Shown: positions 13,096 through 26,167 of the stretch, piece by piece
How the letters are laid out: every line of letters begins with the position of its first letter
Numbering within the stretch: the stretch's first letter is position 1
NCBI GenBank assembly: GCA_022749755.1
Contig: CM040440.1
Location: 18,897,269-18,961,268, forward strand
Reading direction: 5' to 3'
Source: Azadirachta indica
Taxonomy: Eukaryota; Streptophyta; Magnoliopsida; Sapindales; Meliaceae
Length of the DNA stretch: 64,000 bases
Program-made: the position numbers and the translations under genes
The notes under the pieces: generated by a model
Told to the model about the DNA's origin: nothing
Seen by the model: only the letters and a program-made list of their open reading frames with translations
Databases searched by the model: none

Positions 13096-14603
13096 CAACT
13101 TCAAACAAATCCTAATACTGCGTTAATACAAAGTCGTCGTGATATGAAAACGGCTCTAATGCCATGTTGAAAGCAAATGTTGTATTATGAGTTTTGTTTT
13201 CTCGAGTTTCTTGACTACATTGTATGAAAATATATCATACTCAATGAAATTAGCAAAGAGTTTTGTAAGTACTCACCGATTTTGATATTTATTGGCTTTC
13301 ATTTCTGTGCATAAACTAACCAAACTCGCATGATAGAAGAAATTGCCAAGAAAATTCAATGAAATTGCTCTTATGTAAAACAATCAGAAATATGCCGATG
13401 GAAAACTTATCTAGTTACTGAAAGTGATCCCCTGTATCATGAAGCGACAATTGCATTAACAGAAGAAGTTCCCCTGTGTGCTGTCGTGCTATGCCACCAT
13501 CAAACTGATAAAAGGAAATGCTTGTGGATATTGTAGTACTTTTCTTTTTGAGGCTTTAGTTATAACAGTGACAATTGAATGATTTCTTTCCTTTCTGTGG
13601 CGGTGGTGTAAGAGACACCAGACCAGCCATTACTTAGCCTACTGCAATGCTAACTGCTAAGTAATGACTGAGCCATGTGCACAGTCTCTTGCCTCACTGA
13701 GGAACAAAATGAGATGCGCAATTTTACATGTCTCCTCAGTTTTCTGCCACTTCCGAAACGGTAATAACTTTTCCCCGAGAAGATAACTAAGAATACCCAG
13801 AATTCCCAAAGATGAACATATGCACACATATATTCTTACCTTTGCAGATATATTTGTCGACATGATATTTAAAATAACTAGATTCACGAATCCCAAAAAG
13901 ATGGTAAAATAAACACGTCTACTGCACAAAAACGTCTAAAGTTTCCTTCCACTCTTGATCAAGAAAGGGTTTCGTTTTTTTGACGCACGTGCTGGAATTT
14001 GTATGTTCATTCACACATGTGAAAGCATAGTTGTATATATACAAGACAGCAAGAAAATATATTAATAGAGCTTGATGTGCTTATGTGTGAGGAGGAATCA
14101 TTGCAAGTTGGTGGGCGCAACACTCATAAGCACCGAAAGCCATCTCATTCTCATCTTTCTTCATAAGGATTCAAAGAAGGTGATTGTGAGAATCGGGTAT
14201 AAATTGACTGGCCCTATAGAATTTTCTACTTTCGTTGCTTCTTGATAGAGAGCATACGTGTGTTCCATAAAATCTGCAAAAAGTTGAACATATGTGAATA
14301 AGCTGCATACGTTACTATATAAACAGACAGTATCAATCACACCACTTGATCAATTTTTGTCCATCAAATTTGAAAAGATCACAAATTAGTCTACATATCA
14401 GAAGGCTCAAATTCAGAGTCACTCAATCTGAATAATTGAGAAGTATTTGAGCGGGAAAATATGTATGCAAGTTGTTCAGTCCATAAGAACACTGTAGTCT
14501 CTATCCAGGTAAAGCTACTTTAGTAATTAAGCATCTAAATAAAGCACTTCCCCTTTTGAATGTTCTTCTTCAAACAAAGGAAAGGAGATCATCTTGCTGT
14601 CCC
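13096..14603. other. Intergenic DNA between the tandem glutaredoxins
   Basis: Contains the 3' UTR of the first gene (up to roughly 13260) and the promoter of the second. No further coding sequence or recognised repeat was seen. Confidence 0.5.
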
Positions 14604-14611
14604 TATAAATA
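14604..14611 (+). promoter_or_regulatory. TATA box of the CCLC glutaredoxin
   Basis: TATAAATA in the context CCCTATAAATAGG lies 231 bp upstream of the ATG at 14835. Confidence 0.6.
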
Positions 14612-14834
14612 GGCTAGCGTTAGTGCTATGTTCAAACAACCTGAGCTTTAAATCCTTTTCTCCCTTGCCCACTTTTCCTTCACTTCCTTCCTTACAACTA
14701 CCACTGGACCAAATTCAACCTGAATTCGGTCTGATGGTATTTAAGTGAACTTCCAGGTGACTCGAGGACTTCTCCATATTGAGCATTTCCTGTCCAGCGT
14801 TACTTTGACTCTGTGAGAAGGCACTCTTATCATC

Positions 14835-15140
14835 ATGGACAAGGTGACAAGATTGGCTTCAGAGAAGGGAGTAGTAATATTCAGCAAGAGCTCATGTTGC
14901 CTGTGTTATGCAGTCAACATTCTATTTCAGGAACTTGGGGTGCACCCTGTGGTTTATGAGATTGACCAAGACCCTGAAGGCAGGGAAATAGAGAAAGCTC
15001 TGATGAGGTTGGGTTCTAACACGCCTGTACCAGCCGTGTTCATCGCTGGAAAGTTTGTGGGATCCACCAATGAAGTCATGTCTCTACATCTAAGTGGCAA
15101 TCTGATTCCACTGCTTAAGCCATATCAGGCTTTATCTTAA
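14835..15140 (+). CDS. CC-type glutaredoxin with CCLC active site
   Basis: A complete single-exon protein of 101 residues. The active site is CCLC at residues 21-24, preceded by VVIFSKSS. The VPAVFIAGKFVGS segment forms the glutathione side of the pocket, and the C-terminal helix has the LIPLL motif. Unlike its two neighbours the protein ends in YQALS, so the ALWL-like co-repressor motif is lost or shortened. This may change its ability to act as a transcriptional repressor (inference). By active site and position it resembles the Arabidopsis GRXC11-C14 group. It is in tandem with the CCMC gene on the same strand but has its own TATA box. Confidence 0.93.
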   Translation: MDKVTRLASEKGVVIFSKSSCCLCYAVNILFQELGVHPVVYEIDQDPEGREIEKALMRLGSNTPVPAVFIAGKFVGSTNEVMSLHLSGNLIPLLKPYQALS

Positions 15141-17740
15141 ACTAATTAAATTAAAACTACTTTGAATATCACATCACATTGGAATAAATTTGGCACAAAT
15201 TAGTTGCTGTAGTGTGCTCCTATGTTATGTAGTTGCCTATGTAGCTTGTTATGTTTCAAGTTCTTCATAGCTTGGGATTAGCTATAGCGTGTAATTGTAA
15301 TGTGTTTCCCTTTCTTATTGGAAGTAGCTTTATATACTTTTATGTGGTCTCCTTTTCCAGACAATTAAATAATTTGGAGAATCTGTTCCTGAAGCTATAA
15401 GTATTATCTTGTTGTATTCTGCTTCAGTTCAAGAACTGATAGATTATGAGGAAGTCCAAATCTCCCTCCTGAAAACAAGAAGCGAATAAATAACTCATAA
15501 ATCAGTTCCTAAAAGGCTATATGCAATCCTGAACTTCCAAGGTTTTTCTTTTAGCCTTGTATGATCCCACAGTTCAAGATATACTTTAAAGTGATTGGAT
15601 ATTTTAATCAGAGCATTATGAAAAATTTCTGTGTGATCAATGTTCTCAAAGAACAAACTAGGAACAATAGAAGAGTGGTCGATCGATTCTGTATGGAAAA
15701 GAGAAACAATTAAATAATTCCAAAACGCCAAATGCTATTATCCGGAGGGACCTAGCACAGGAAAAGGCTATTGCCCGGAGAGAACTTTTGAGGTCCTCAA
15801 AACTTAGAATCTCAATTGCATTCCTCCATAAATAAAAACTTTCAAAAGGAAAATTCTCAACTTTTCTAGTATCTTCACCACTGGTGATAGATTCTTCTTC
15901 TGCTTTATATTAGATGAAGAAAGGTATTAAATTCCATGCCTTTTCCTCTTTATTTTAACTTACTTTTTCTGTTTTTCTTCTAGTGGAAAATGGCAATCAA
16001 GGGGCCAGTACTTAGTATCAGTAGGTGAAAACGTTGTTCAAGATTCACAACAACTTGAAACAAGGTCTATATATAATATATAGTTGAGAACCTACAGATG
16101 ATTTCTGCAGATTTTTACAGTTTAACATATTTCAAAATTAACATCTGGCAGACACTTGACATGGTAAAATTATCATCAGAATCAAATGGTCCTTGGTTGC
16201 CGTAAGCATAGCATTACAGAGAACCAAATAAGCCCTGTTGCATCCATTAGACATGAGAATATGACAGCTTGAGTCTGACGGGCACTGAAATTGAGGACCG
16301 GTCCCCTCCACTTTAGACGATACAAGGAAGAGATGAAGCATCTATATCTATCAGATTGGCCGTAAAAATCTGAGATACTACATGCTTTTATCAGGGCCAA
16401 TGGAAAATGATAAACAATGTGAGAGGCAGATTCCTCAATCATATATGGAGACAGAGCTTCGGTGGAGTGCTGACTTGGGGAATCTCATGTTACTCAAACT
16501 TATCTGCTTGTAATAATCAAAAGTGGCCAATCAATCAATGAATCAAGTTCTGAAACCTTGCATTGTTTTCAACTGACCAATTAGCACCAGTTAAAGCCTG
16601 TAAACATTTAAACATCTTCGCACCACGCAAGTAATTTGCCTTGGGAAAAATAGAAATGTAATTTCCAAATGCGCTCGAGTAAGCATCTAATTTCAACCAC
16701 AATGCATGCCACTAGTTTCTCCGCTGCATATGCTCTCTTTGCTTTACAAGAACGATAAGTTCAAGTCCTGGACCTGGACCTGGACCTGGACCTGGACCAA
16801 AAACACAATTGACAGTAGTAACACCCAATTATTTGCATAAAACGTTGTCGCCTGTTCTCTGTTGTTATGTAATTATGCGTTGTCAGTATGAGAAATCAAT
16901 TATAGAAAGTTGGGGTTATCATTTTTTTTGGTTTACTTAGCTTCCAAAGTTTGCCATCTATCCCTTTTGACTTACTAATCATATTTAATTATCAGTTGAT
17001 TCATTATCTAATTGTAACTACCTTTATTTATTTATTTTTTTAATTTTATCAAATTACTTCCCTTGATTTACAAAAGAGAAAAAAAAAAAAAAACTACCAA
17101 TTGATTATCACTTCCTATCATTTAAATTCGTAGCCAAAGTTAACATATTTATAAGCTTTTACCATCGTACTCACGTTTTAAAGTAGAAAAGATACGAGCA
17201 CCACCAATTAGCCAAGTGGTAAGTGCTCAAATTTCTTATTACATGGTTTATCTTTAAGCAATGGACTTGGATGGCCGTAATGTAGTACAGTAGTATAGGG
17301 ACTAATATGAGATAAGTGATAAATATGTTAACTAATTTATTATTTATAAATTATAGGGATGCATTTTATTTTATCTTGATTATTGACCCGCTACATTAGA
17401 GAAAGATAACTAATGGCAATTGGCAACAGCCCTATTATTCTCCTTTGCTTGCGACATCATTTTTACGAAACAATGGGCCTAACCGGCTCATAAAGTCAGT
17501 TTCACAAAAATTCCTCACTGTTGGATCCTTTACCTGCCTACTACGCTATTCAATCTCCTGGATTTCACCACTATTTTTCTCACCAATTAGACTTCGCCAC
17601 GTTAAAATATAAAATAAGGGTAATTATGTCATTCCAACTGTAAAACAATCTACTATCCTCTACGTGGCTCGCTGTAATTTGTTGTCTCACTCCACCCGCT
17701 TTTGTCATTTCACGCAATCCAAACTTGGGAGTTGAAAAAA
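15141..17740. other. Intergenic DNA
   Basis: No gene recognised on either strand. The stretch includes the 3' UTR of the preceding glutaredoxin, a CCTGGA hexamer array at 16767-16798 and unique AT-rich DNA. The last 300 bp probably form the promoter of the MUB gene, with TATAAAT at 17741-17747. Confidence 0.5.
16767..16798. repeat. (CCTGGA)5 minisatellite
   Basis: Five perfect CCTGGA hexamers plus two bases. It is not inside any recognised gene. Confidence 0.85.
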
Positions 17741-18227
17741 TATAAATCCATTTTCCATTTTCTATTTTCCATTGTTTTCCACATCTTATCATCCACGATC
17801 AGACGCAGAGGTTTTCACAGAAAAGAAAGGAGAAAATACCAAAAATTAAAAAACAAAATCGTGAAAACAAACTTAACTAACAAACAAACAAACTAAGCAC
17901 CGACACTGTAGCTGAGAAGTGAAAACCCTAACTCTATTAATGGCTTCTTGATCAGGTATTATTTCTATTCTTTTGATTGTTTTTCTCATCGGATTTCGTT
18001 TCGCCTGCTGTTTGGTTAACGGCAATCTAGTTATCTTGAAGACGGTGCGTTTTGTTGCAGGAATTGAGTGAGCGTGAGAGTGATCGGATCGGATCATATG
18101 AAGTGCTTGTTATATTGGTTTGGCTATTCAGCAGCTGATTTAGATGTGCTTTTCTTGCATTCGTATTCTCCAGACAAACTTTCTATCAAATTCACAGAAG
18201 TTTGTTTCGTTGAAACTCTCAATCAAG
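17741..18227 (+). other. Probable promoter and 5' leader exons of the MUB gene
   Basis: A TATAAAT box at 17741 is followed by a purine-rich leader with the telo-box-like AAACCCTAA near 17922. A splice donor CAG|GTATTAT follows position 17955. A second leader exon, 18061-18227, is bounded by GTTGCAG| and AAG|GTCCTC. Long untranslated leaders with introns are usual for ubiquitin-like genes. The link to the coding exon at 19365, perhaps through an acceptor near 19271, is inferred. Confidence 0.4.
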
Positions 18228-18745
18228 GTCCTCTTTCTTTTCGTTGCCTTGGAATTTAGTTTCTGTTTGCCTTTTAATCAATTGCTGTTATAATTTTGTA
18301 CGACAAACCTTTTTCTTTTCTCTGTTATTTTCGTCTACTTACTTGTGAGAATTATAGGAACGAATAGTTTTTTTTCGCAATTTAGATTACGAGATAATTG
18401 TACTTAAATTTGTCATTTCTAGTTTGATTATCAAGATTGAGTTTGGGAATTACTTCTATAGAACTAGTGTGAAAATTTTTTTTTATATAAAAAAAAAAAC
18501 CAGAAAATGCTCCTTGGCAAGTACTTTTCTGAACAACACCCGTTTTTCCTTCCCCAAAAGTGCTCTTGTTTATATAGTCAAAAATGGAAATAGGAATAAG
18601 AAAGTGATATTAATTATTTCTTGTGATGTTCAGAGACTTTGAATGCACTATGAAAATTCATAAATAATAACCTTTTTTTTAGTTTTGTCCATTTATTTAG
18701 AGTGATATGTTTGGAAATATAAGAGGAGGGAGAGAGACACAAAAA

Positions 18746-18815
<70 letters not shown>
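18746..18815. repeat. (ATT)n microsatellite
   Basis: About 23 uninterrupted ATT units inside the presumed leader intron of the MUB gene. It is likely to be length-polymorphic. Confidence 0.9.
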
Positions 18816-18816
<1 letters not shown>

Positions 18817-19364
18817 TACTTTTTTCTATTTCCGTATGTGGATAAAATAGTAGGTTTCCCTATTGGAAATATTAGCATCAGTTTCTCCTCATTCTCTCTT
18901 CTTTTTCTTTTTAAATATTTCGAGAAATAAACCAAACTTCTCCCCAACCCGATGTAAGTGGGGTTTTTACCAAATTAAACCAACTAGCAAGCCACCCCCT
19001 TACTTTGGCATCCAAATGATAGAAAATTTGAAATTTCTCTCAATCCAAACCAGGCAAAGCCAGTTTCTGCAAAGCTGTGCTTATAGAGACTATGTACTTG
19101 TGGGTGAAGTTGATTATCCACATTTTCTTTGAACACAGCAATACAAAGTACAAGAATCCTCTTTATTTCCTATCTTTGTTTTGTTTTACATTTTTCCCTC
19201 CTATGTGAGAATCAAAACTAGTAGCAATGTGCAAATCTTGGCTTTAAGTTGTATACATGGATTCTTAGCAGGTAAGTAGGGTGAGGCTGAATTCTGGTAG
19301 TGGGACTGAAGCCATTGATTGGTATCTCGTTGGATTTGCAAGTGGGGAAAAGTAGAAGGGCACT

Positions 19365-21913
19365 ATGGCTGAAGGAGGAGAGTGTGTTGAGCTTAAATTC
19401 CGCATTTATGATGGAACAGATATAGGGCATAGTACCTATGCATCGTCTACTACTGTTGCAATTCTTAAGCAAAAGCTGGTTGCTGAGTGGCCCCAAGGTT
19501 GTTAATCTATCTACTGCTTATGCATAACACTGCAATTTTTAATGTTTAAAGTGTTCGGACTCATTGAACTGTTTTTTATTTCACTAGTCTGTGAACTATG
19601 AGCTGAATATAGTTTGAGGAATATCTGTACTATTTCTGTGTTTTCTGATCTTTCATTTCTTTTCCTTTTCTTTGTGTTACCTGCCTTGTAATTGATTATG
19701 AATACCTAATAGGAGTAGCATGATGAGTAAACTTGAAGGAATGCTAATAGTACTATGAAAAATAGAGAGACTTTTCTTCAATACTAAATGAAGGTAGTAA
19801 TTGGGGTGATGTACTAGAATAGCTACAGATTTTCTTTCAGTTTCATTTTTTATGCTTATTTGATAGTTTAAAGGGTAGAAATTATTATTATTATTATTAA
19901 TTTTAGGAGTTATGATATGCAATAAAGTTGGGATAGGTTTAAGCCCAAACTATAACAGAAAAATAAATTTATGCATGCTGCTTTAAAACTGTGAACAGTA
20001 ACCCAAAAGTAGTAGTGGAAGAAAAAAGATAAAAATCTAGACATTGCTCTTGAATTTCCTTGGCAGCACATTGTTGGGATCATTGCATCTGAAAGCCACG
20101 AAAGCATAATTGCTGGAATTTCATTCAATCTTTCTAATATTTTGCTGAATTAAAAACTTTTGCACATATGTATGTGGTATATAATATGACTCCTAAAATT
20201 ACTAGAACCTCCTAATAAAGAATATAATGTTGAACCAAATTTTCACCACAGATAATGGCCCAATAAGTAAGCCCACATTAGTATGCATTATTTATGCCCA
20301 GCAATATGAGAATACCTGAAATAAAATTATAGAAATTGTAACAAAAAGAAATTAGCAGCTCAATAGCTACATAAAAGCAACACTTATAAATAGCTGCAAA
20401 ACACTATTCAAGATCCTAAGTAAAATCCTCATCAATCAGACCCCTGCTAAATCAGGTTTAGACATCAGAAACAGTGTTAATATGCCTTGTATAAACCTCT
20501 TAAGGTTGCCATCTTTATCGTGGAGCTTTATTTTAAAGTTTGTCTTGTCTTTTTCATCACTCTTCTCCAAACAGTTTAAGCCTTTATTGTCTTGTGTTAT
20601 TGGATCAAAAGATTCATGTTACTTGAAAATTAGGCACAGAAAATGTTTACTATGAGCTGGTGATTCTTTCACTTAAGAATATCCGTTTCTAAATTATAGG
20701 ATTTATATACATATGATGTGCACATATCTGAATGCATAATTACAAATTTTGGATTTTATATGTTCTTGGGTGGTGTTCCTCCTTTAAAATTGTTAATGGA
20801 GTTTTGCATAATACAGATAAAACAATCAAACCCAAGTCAGTAAATGATGTAAAACTTATACATGCCGGCAAAATTTTGGAGAATAACAAGACACTTGCCG
20901 ATTCAAGAATAACTGTTGGCGACCTTCCTAGTGGTGTTACTACAATGCATGTTGTCATACAGCCTTCTGTGGCTAAAAAGAAGACAGGTTTGTTTAGTTT
21001 CTTGTTCTTTTTATATGTTAGGCATAGCTTGTTTATGATGCATTCTTTCTTTGGTATTTGGAAATTTTGCCATAGTTAATGTTCAGGTGCATTTGCACTT
21101 AAAATTTCTATTGGCTGTATATATGGTCTTTGTTAATAAAAATCCCTTGTGAGGCCTACATAAAGTGTGAAATTCAAGTGAGCAAAATTTCTATATTTTG
21201 TATTTCCCTTTGGTATAAGCTTGCTTTATTTTGCAAATATTCATATGGATTATTTCACATTTTGATTCACATGGGTTTGGCAGAGTTCTTATTTTTCTTT
21301 ATGATTGCCAACAATGAACAGTGGATAGGACCTCTTTATTTATCTCATTGCGTCAAATTTTTGTTGTGCTCTACATTCATCAAGGGTAATGAAATCAAAT
21401 CATAGGGGAAAAACTGATTAAAGGAACCAATAAGGTAGTGCAACTGAGAAGGATACGAGTTCTCAAGCACTAATTGTTTCAGGCACTTCAAATAGCGGGG
21501 AAGAACAATGCAATTCAAGGTTCATGCTCTTTGATAAGTAATCTTAATCTATCTGAGAATGAACATAGCTCTCAGTTTTCTGTGAAAATTGCCGTGACTG
21601 TCTTCTGATTATAAATCATTGTGTTTCTAGAATAGAGTATCTGGAGAGTCCTAACTCAGTTCGGATTTTTGTTATTGTAAATTACTTTAGCGAGCTTCTA
21701 TTTTAGCCTTAGAAAGCTCATTTTAGTTTGTTGAACAACAAAGGAATTGGCCTTATTTCTGACGACGCAGCATTGAACTTTTAGCAATAGTTTTGCAATG
21801 ATATTAAAATTCTCCCTCCATCCTCTCTCACAGTCTCTCCTCTTTGGTGCAATGCAGACAAGAGCAAGGAAGAGATGCAGAAGCAGAATTCGTGCTCATG
21901 TACTATCCTATGA
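19365..21913 (+). CDS. Membrane-anchored ubiquitin-fold protein (MUB)
   Basis: Small ubiquitin-like protein anchored to the plasma membrane by prenylation; MUBs bind group VI E2 enzymes. Three coding exons join in frame: 19365-19497, 20817-20987 and 21858-21913, giving 119 residues, the normal length. Residues 1-100 form the ubiquitin fold, with ELKFRIYDGTDIG at the first strands, VNDVKLIHAGKILENNKTL in the middle and GVTTMHVVIQP at the last strand. The C-terminus is basic, then reads CSCTIL. The final CTIL is a CaaX box whose terminal Leu predicts geranylgeranylation. The upstream Cys of CSC could be a second lipidation site. All intron borders are GT-AG. A long leader with its own introns probably lies upstream. 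Confidence 0.92.
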
Positions 21914-22450
21914 ACTGTGGAGAATGCTTTGTGGCTTCCATGAGAGGGAACCAACATATAACATTTTCTGTGTTCCCCTGTTCCAGATGGTTACATAGCA
22001 GCCTTATCATTTGTTTTGTAATTGATCGAGTGTTTGTTTGTGTTACGATTATTTCACATTTTCTTACTTCCCTTGGTGATATTTGTCCATTTTGACGTTG
22101 GAATTCCACGTGTGCAGGCAGGCTGCCTCCATTACTTTGACTGTTTAGTTTTGTACATTTTGAGGTCATCCGCGGATAAGCAATATATATATCAGCATAT
22201 ATATCAGGGACAGTAGCCACGGTACTAAATGCAGGTGAACTTGGCTCTTCAAATGATTTCTTGTTATTCGTTTACTTTCATATCAACAAATACATTTCCG
22301 TCTTGCGATCGATGCATCCATCAAACGCCAAAGGACAGTATAATAAGCCCTCATTACTTGAACAACCACGCAGGCGATGGTGGGATCATGTGGTCTCCAG
22401 CTTGTGATAGAAATAATAACAGTATTTATCTGGTGAACTACCCCTTATAA
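21914..22450. other. 3' UTR of the MUB gene and intergenic DNA
   Basis: No separate gene seen. The first few hundred bases after the TGA are probably 3' UTR; the rest leads into the inverted-repeat element at 22451. Confidence 0.45.
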
Positions 22451-24677
22451 GTTGGGAAAATGCCCTAGACCCCCCTCAGGTTTTACCTAAGTGCCCAACA
22501 ACCCCCCTCTATTTTCAAAAATACTCAGTTACGTCTAACTGTTAGCTGGATTAACGAAAAAATAAGAGATTTGAACACATACTTCACCTGAGGTTTAGTT
22601 TTTTAACACTTAAAGAGAAGGTTTGACTTAATGTAAACATACTTTCTTTATAGACTTTCACTTCCATCCATAATTATAGAAAAGATAAATTTGCCCTTCA
22701 TTTGTCATTTTCAAATAAAAATAAAAATTTAAGTTTGAAATATTTTTTTAATTAAAATAATATATTATTAAAAAATGAAGAAAAGAAAATACAAAAAGAA
22801 TTATAGATAAATGACAATTAAAACTGATCATTTCATATAGAGTATAAAATTATGTGAAAAATAATAATGAAACTCCAATAAAGAGTGGAATCACAAGACA
22901 AGTGAGACCTTTTTATCGTTTCGAATAAACACAAAGAGCATTAGTTTTAAAGAGTGTATAAATGTGTTATCTCATTTTAGTAAGAATTATCGATACTTAG
23001 ATAATTTCTTCAGCTTGAAAAAAAAATTGATAATTAAATAATAAATAAAAAATTAAATAAGTAGTGAAGATAGTTCTCCGTCTTTAGTAATCAGAACTTC
23101 AAATGTTTTATTTTACGATTAAAAAGAATAAAGATTTACTTGATATAACTTTATAATTAAAGTTTTTTAAAATAAAATTTTTACAAATAAAATTTTTATA
23201 AGTGGAGTAAAAATAAATGGAGTAAAATTTTTTATAGGTATGTGTTAAAATCACCTATTTTTAAACTTTAATTTTTACTGAACTTATAATTTTTGTTGTA
23301 TTCCCTTTTCTTTATTTTTTAATAATATAATATTTTAATTAAAAAAATATTTCAAGTTTAAATTTGTATTTTTATTTCGAAAATGACACGTAAAGGGTAA
23401 ATGTATCTTTTCTATAATTATGAATGGAAGTGGAAGTCTGTAGGGGAGGTATGTGTACATTAAGTCAAACTTTCTCTTTAAGTGTTAAAAAGCTAAACCT
23501 TAGGGGAGGTATGTGTTAAAACGCCGAAAAAATAATACTTTTACCCGGAGACAATGAGGGAACAAATGGGACCCATAAGTCAGTTGCGGTCCCACGAGTA
23601 AAAAAATATTTAAATTTATTATATTAAAATTTTCATCCTCTCCCCAATAAAAAAAAAAATTTTCAAACTAATCTTTTCTTCTCCGCCAATCCATTTTTCC
23701 AATCAGTTAAAAAATTTAGATGTGTTGCCCAATTAAATCCGATTTCTTATCCAAATTACACACAAATTAAAAAAATTAAGTTAATGAGTTGGAATCAAAT
23801 TAAAATTTTTATTTTTATGTAAAGTAATTATTTATTAATAACAAAATATAATTTAATATTAAAAATATAAAAATAATCCAAGAAACCATAAATTAAGAAC
23901 CCAGTCGTACTTCTCCACCTCCCTCCTTGGCTCAGACGTAATTTCTCTACTTCCGTCCCAAATCCTTCTCAAATAATAATGCAGTATTGGGCTTTCACCT
24001 TTGCCAACGCTATAATCTAATCATCCATCGCACATAAAAACAACAATTCACCACATTTTCAATTCAATCAAAAATTCATAAAACAAAACGCCGTGTGTTT
24101 TGGTTGGGAAATTAACGGAAAATAACGACGTGGGTTTTGGTTGGGAAATTAAAGGTGGTGAGGGTCGCCATTTTTGCCGTGTGAAATTCTCCCAAATTGT
24201 TTGTTGATGAGTTTGTTATTATTCTACATCAAAAGTTGGTTAGAAAATTAATTGTGGGTTTGGGAGATTTGTAGGTTTGTAAGATTTGTGGGACAGAAAG
24301 AGAAAGGAGGCAGAAGGGAAGTGGGTCGTGTCATTAGAACGACGGTTACTATGGTGGGAGATGATTGGATCAGCTGCCGGGAAGAAGGGTTGGGAGGAGA
24401 TATGATGGGGAAGAAGAAGCGTTAGGGATTTTCATTTAAGTATTTATTTTATTTTATAAATTATAAAAATAAAATAATATTAATAAAAAATTAAATTTTT
24501 TAATATTTTATTAATATATTTTTATTTTTTAATGTTAAAAGACAAATTTACTCTTAAAAATTCAATTTAATTATTAGTTAAACTAATGATTAGACATAAC
24601 TGAATATTTTTGAAAATATAGGAGGTGTTGGGCATTTAGGTAAAACTTGAGCGGGTTTAAGGCATTTTTCCTAAAAC
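22451..24677. mobile_element. Non-autonomous inverted-repeat element with about 95-bp termini
   Basis: The first 95 bp (22451-22545) and the last 93 bp (24585-24677) are imperfect inverted repeats. Both termini read GGAAAA(A)TGCC..., GTTTTACCTAA(G/A)TGCCCAACA and ATTTTCAAAAATA(C/T)TCAGTTA. A TAA trinucleotide flanks each end (22448-22450 and 24678-24680), which would fit a PIF/Harbinger-type target duplication but is short enough to be chance. No transposase frame remains. A second element is inserted near its left end. Confidence 0.65.
22566..23524. mobile_element. Nested foldback/MULE-like element, 959 bp, 11-bp target duplication
   Basis: The left arm (from 22566) and right arm (to 23524) are inverted repeats of roughly 230 bp. 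They share long blocks such as AACACTTAAAGAGAA and CATAATTATAGAAAAGATA in opposite orientation. CGAAAAAATAA occurs directly on both sides (22555-22565 and 23525-23535), an 11-bp target-site duplication in the size range of Mutator-like elements. The centre is AT-rich and non-coding. It lies inside the larger element at 22451-24677 and is therefore the younger insertion. Confidence 0.75.
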
Positions 24678-24776
24678 TAACTCTCTCTTTACTTGTTGGA
24701 GTCCTGGTAGTTACCGGTCGTTATTAATTAATTATTTATGTTACTTAATTTTATTTCTCTAAGAACCAACATGCCT

Positions 24777-25207
24777 TAGTGGGTAGAACAACTGGATTGA
24801 ATTGGATCGAACTAAAATAGAACTGTAATTGATAAATTCGATCTAATATTTTATGTAATTTAGTCTAATTTTAGTTTTTAAAATAAAAAATTTAAAATTT
24901 TGGAACCGATTTCTTTTTTGTTCAAAAAACTCAGATCGAATAGAATTAATTATTTTTTAATATTTTTACATATAAAACAATGTCGTTTGATACACTGAAA
25001 AAATTTTAAAAAAATAATAAATTTACTCCAAAATCGAACTGACCTAAAAACTGAATCAATCGATCTGATTTTAATTCGATTCTAATATGTAATCGGTCCA
25101 ATACAATCTTTTTTTTTTATTCGATCCGATCTAGTTTCAAAATTTTAAGACTTAAAATTTTTGGATCTGATCCGATTTTTTAAAAACCCAAACCATTCTC
25201 ACCCCTA
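24777..25207. mobile_element. hAT-like MITE, 431 bp
   Basis: The termini TAGTGGGTAGAA (left) and TAGGGGTGAGAA (right, reverse complement) are short imperfect inverted repeats. The flanks ACATGCCT (24769-24776) and ATATGCCT (25208-25215) match at 7 of 8 bases, as an aged 8-bp hAT target duplication would. The interior has repeated GATCGAA / GATCTGATC subterminal motifs and no coding frame. Confidence 0.6.
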
Positions 25208-25215
25208 ATATGCCT

Positions 25216-26167
25216 TATATTTTTTACTTTTTACTTTTTCTCTATAATCGAATAATCCATACGGTATTTGTGAATGAAAGCATTAGTCCAAATTTTGTAA
25301 TGTTTCAATTGGATTTTGGTATAAAAATGACATAAATTTAATACTGGCAACGATTTATCTCAAATCCATATTTTGATTAATGTCATGCTCTTTAATACTA
25401 AGATCCTATGTGAAATTAACGGAAATTTTAAGTAATTAACTAATTTATAGCACACCACTTGTCCAAGTGGTAAAAAGACTAAACTCTATTTGGAGTCCAG
25501 TCTTCAAACTTTGCTAGCTATAGTCAGGTTCATTTCCTATAATTGGTAAATGATATTCTTAATATGTACAGAGCCTACCTATTTAAGTGTGAATAAATTT
25601 CTTTTCACGCATGAGGGCAAAATATCATCTAAAAGTTCTTCGAATTATATCATATGCGATTTCATCACAAATTTCTAGTAAATTTTAAATGTAATATTAG
25701 TAGCCTAATATTAAAAAAAAAAACTAATTTATAACACTTGAGTCGCTAGTAGCCAAACACGTGGTACAAACGGATTGATTAGCAATTTAGGAGGTTGCAC
25801 TCGCCATTTCTCTGAAATAATTATATATGAATTTCCATATTTAAAAGATAATAATAATAATATCACTTCAACCAAATGACTTTTAATATTACTCACATAA
25901 TAAGTTATTCCTCTTATTTTCATATTAGCAAAATTAATTGCTTATGTCTTAAAAGTTAAAATAAAAAGAAGAAATTAAATTTCAATAACATATTTAAGAT
26001 AAAATGCCTCATTTGCTCAAAAATAAAGAAAGTGAGTGACTCATTTACCTTTTTTTTAAATTGAATAATTAAAAAATATTCTATGGCGACCAAACGAATA
26101 ATTATGGTAAAATTAGTGTAATAAAGCAACATTTTAATAAAATAGTTAGCATTTATTTTTTTCATCT
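25216..26167. other. Intergenic AT-rich DNA
   Basis: No gene, RNA or clear repeat recognised. Confidence 0.5.

Noticed and set aside
16138..16442. Overlapping minus-strand frames
   Set aside because: Two frames over the same DNA, neither resembling a known protein.
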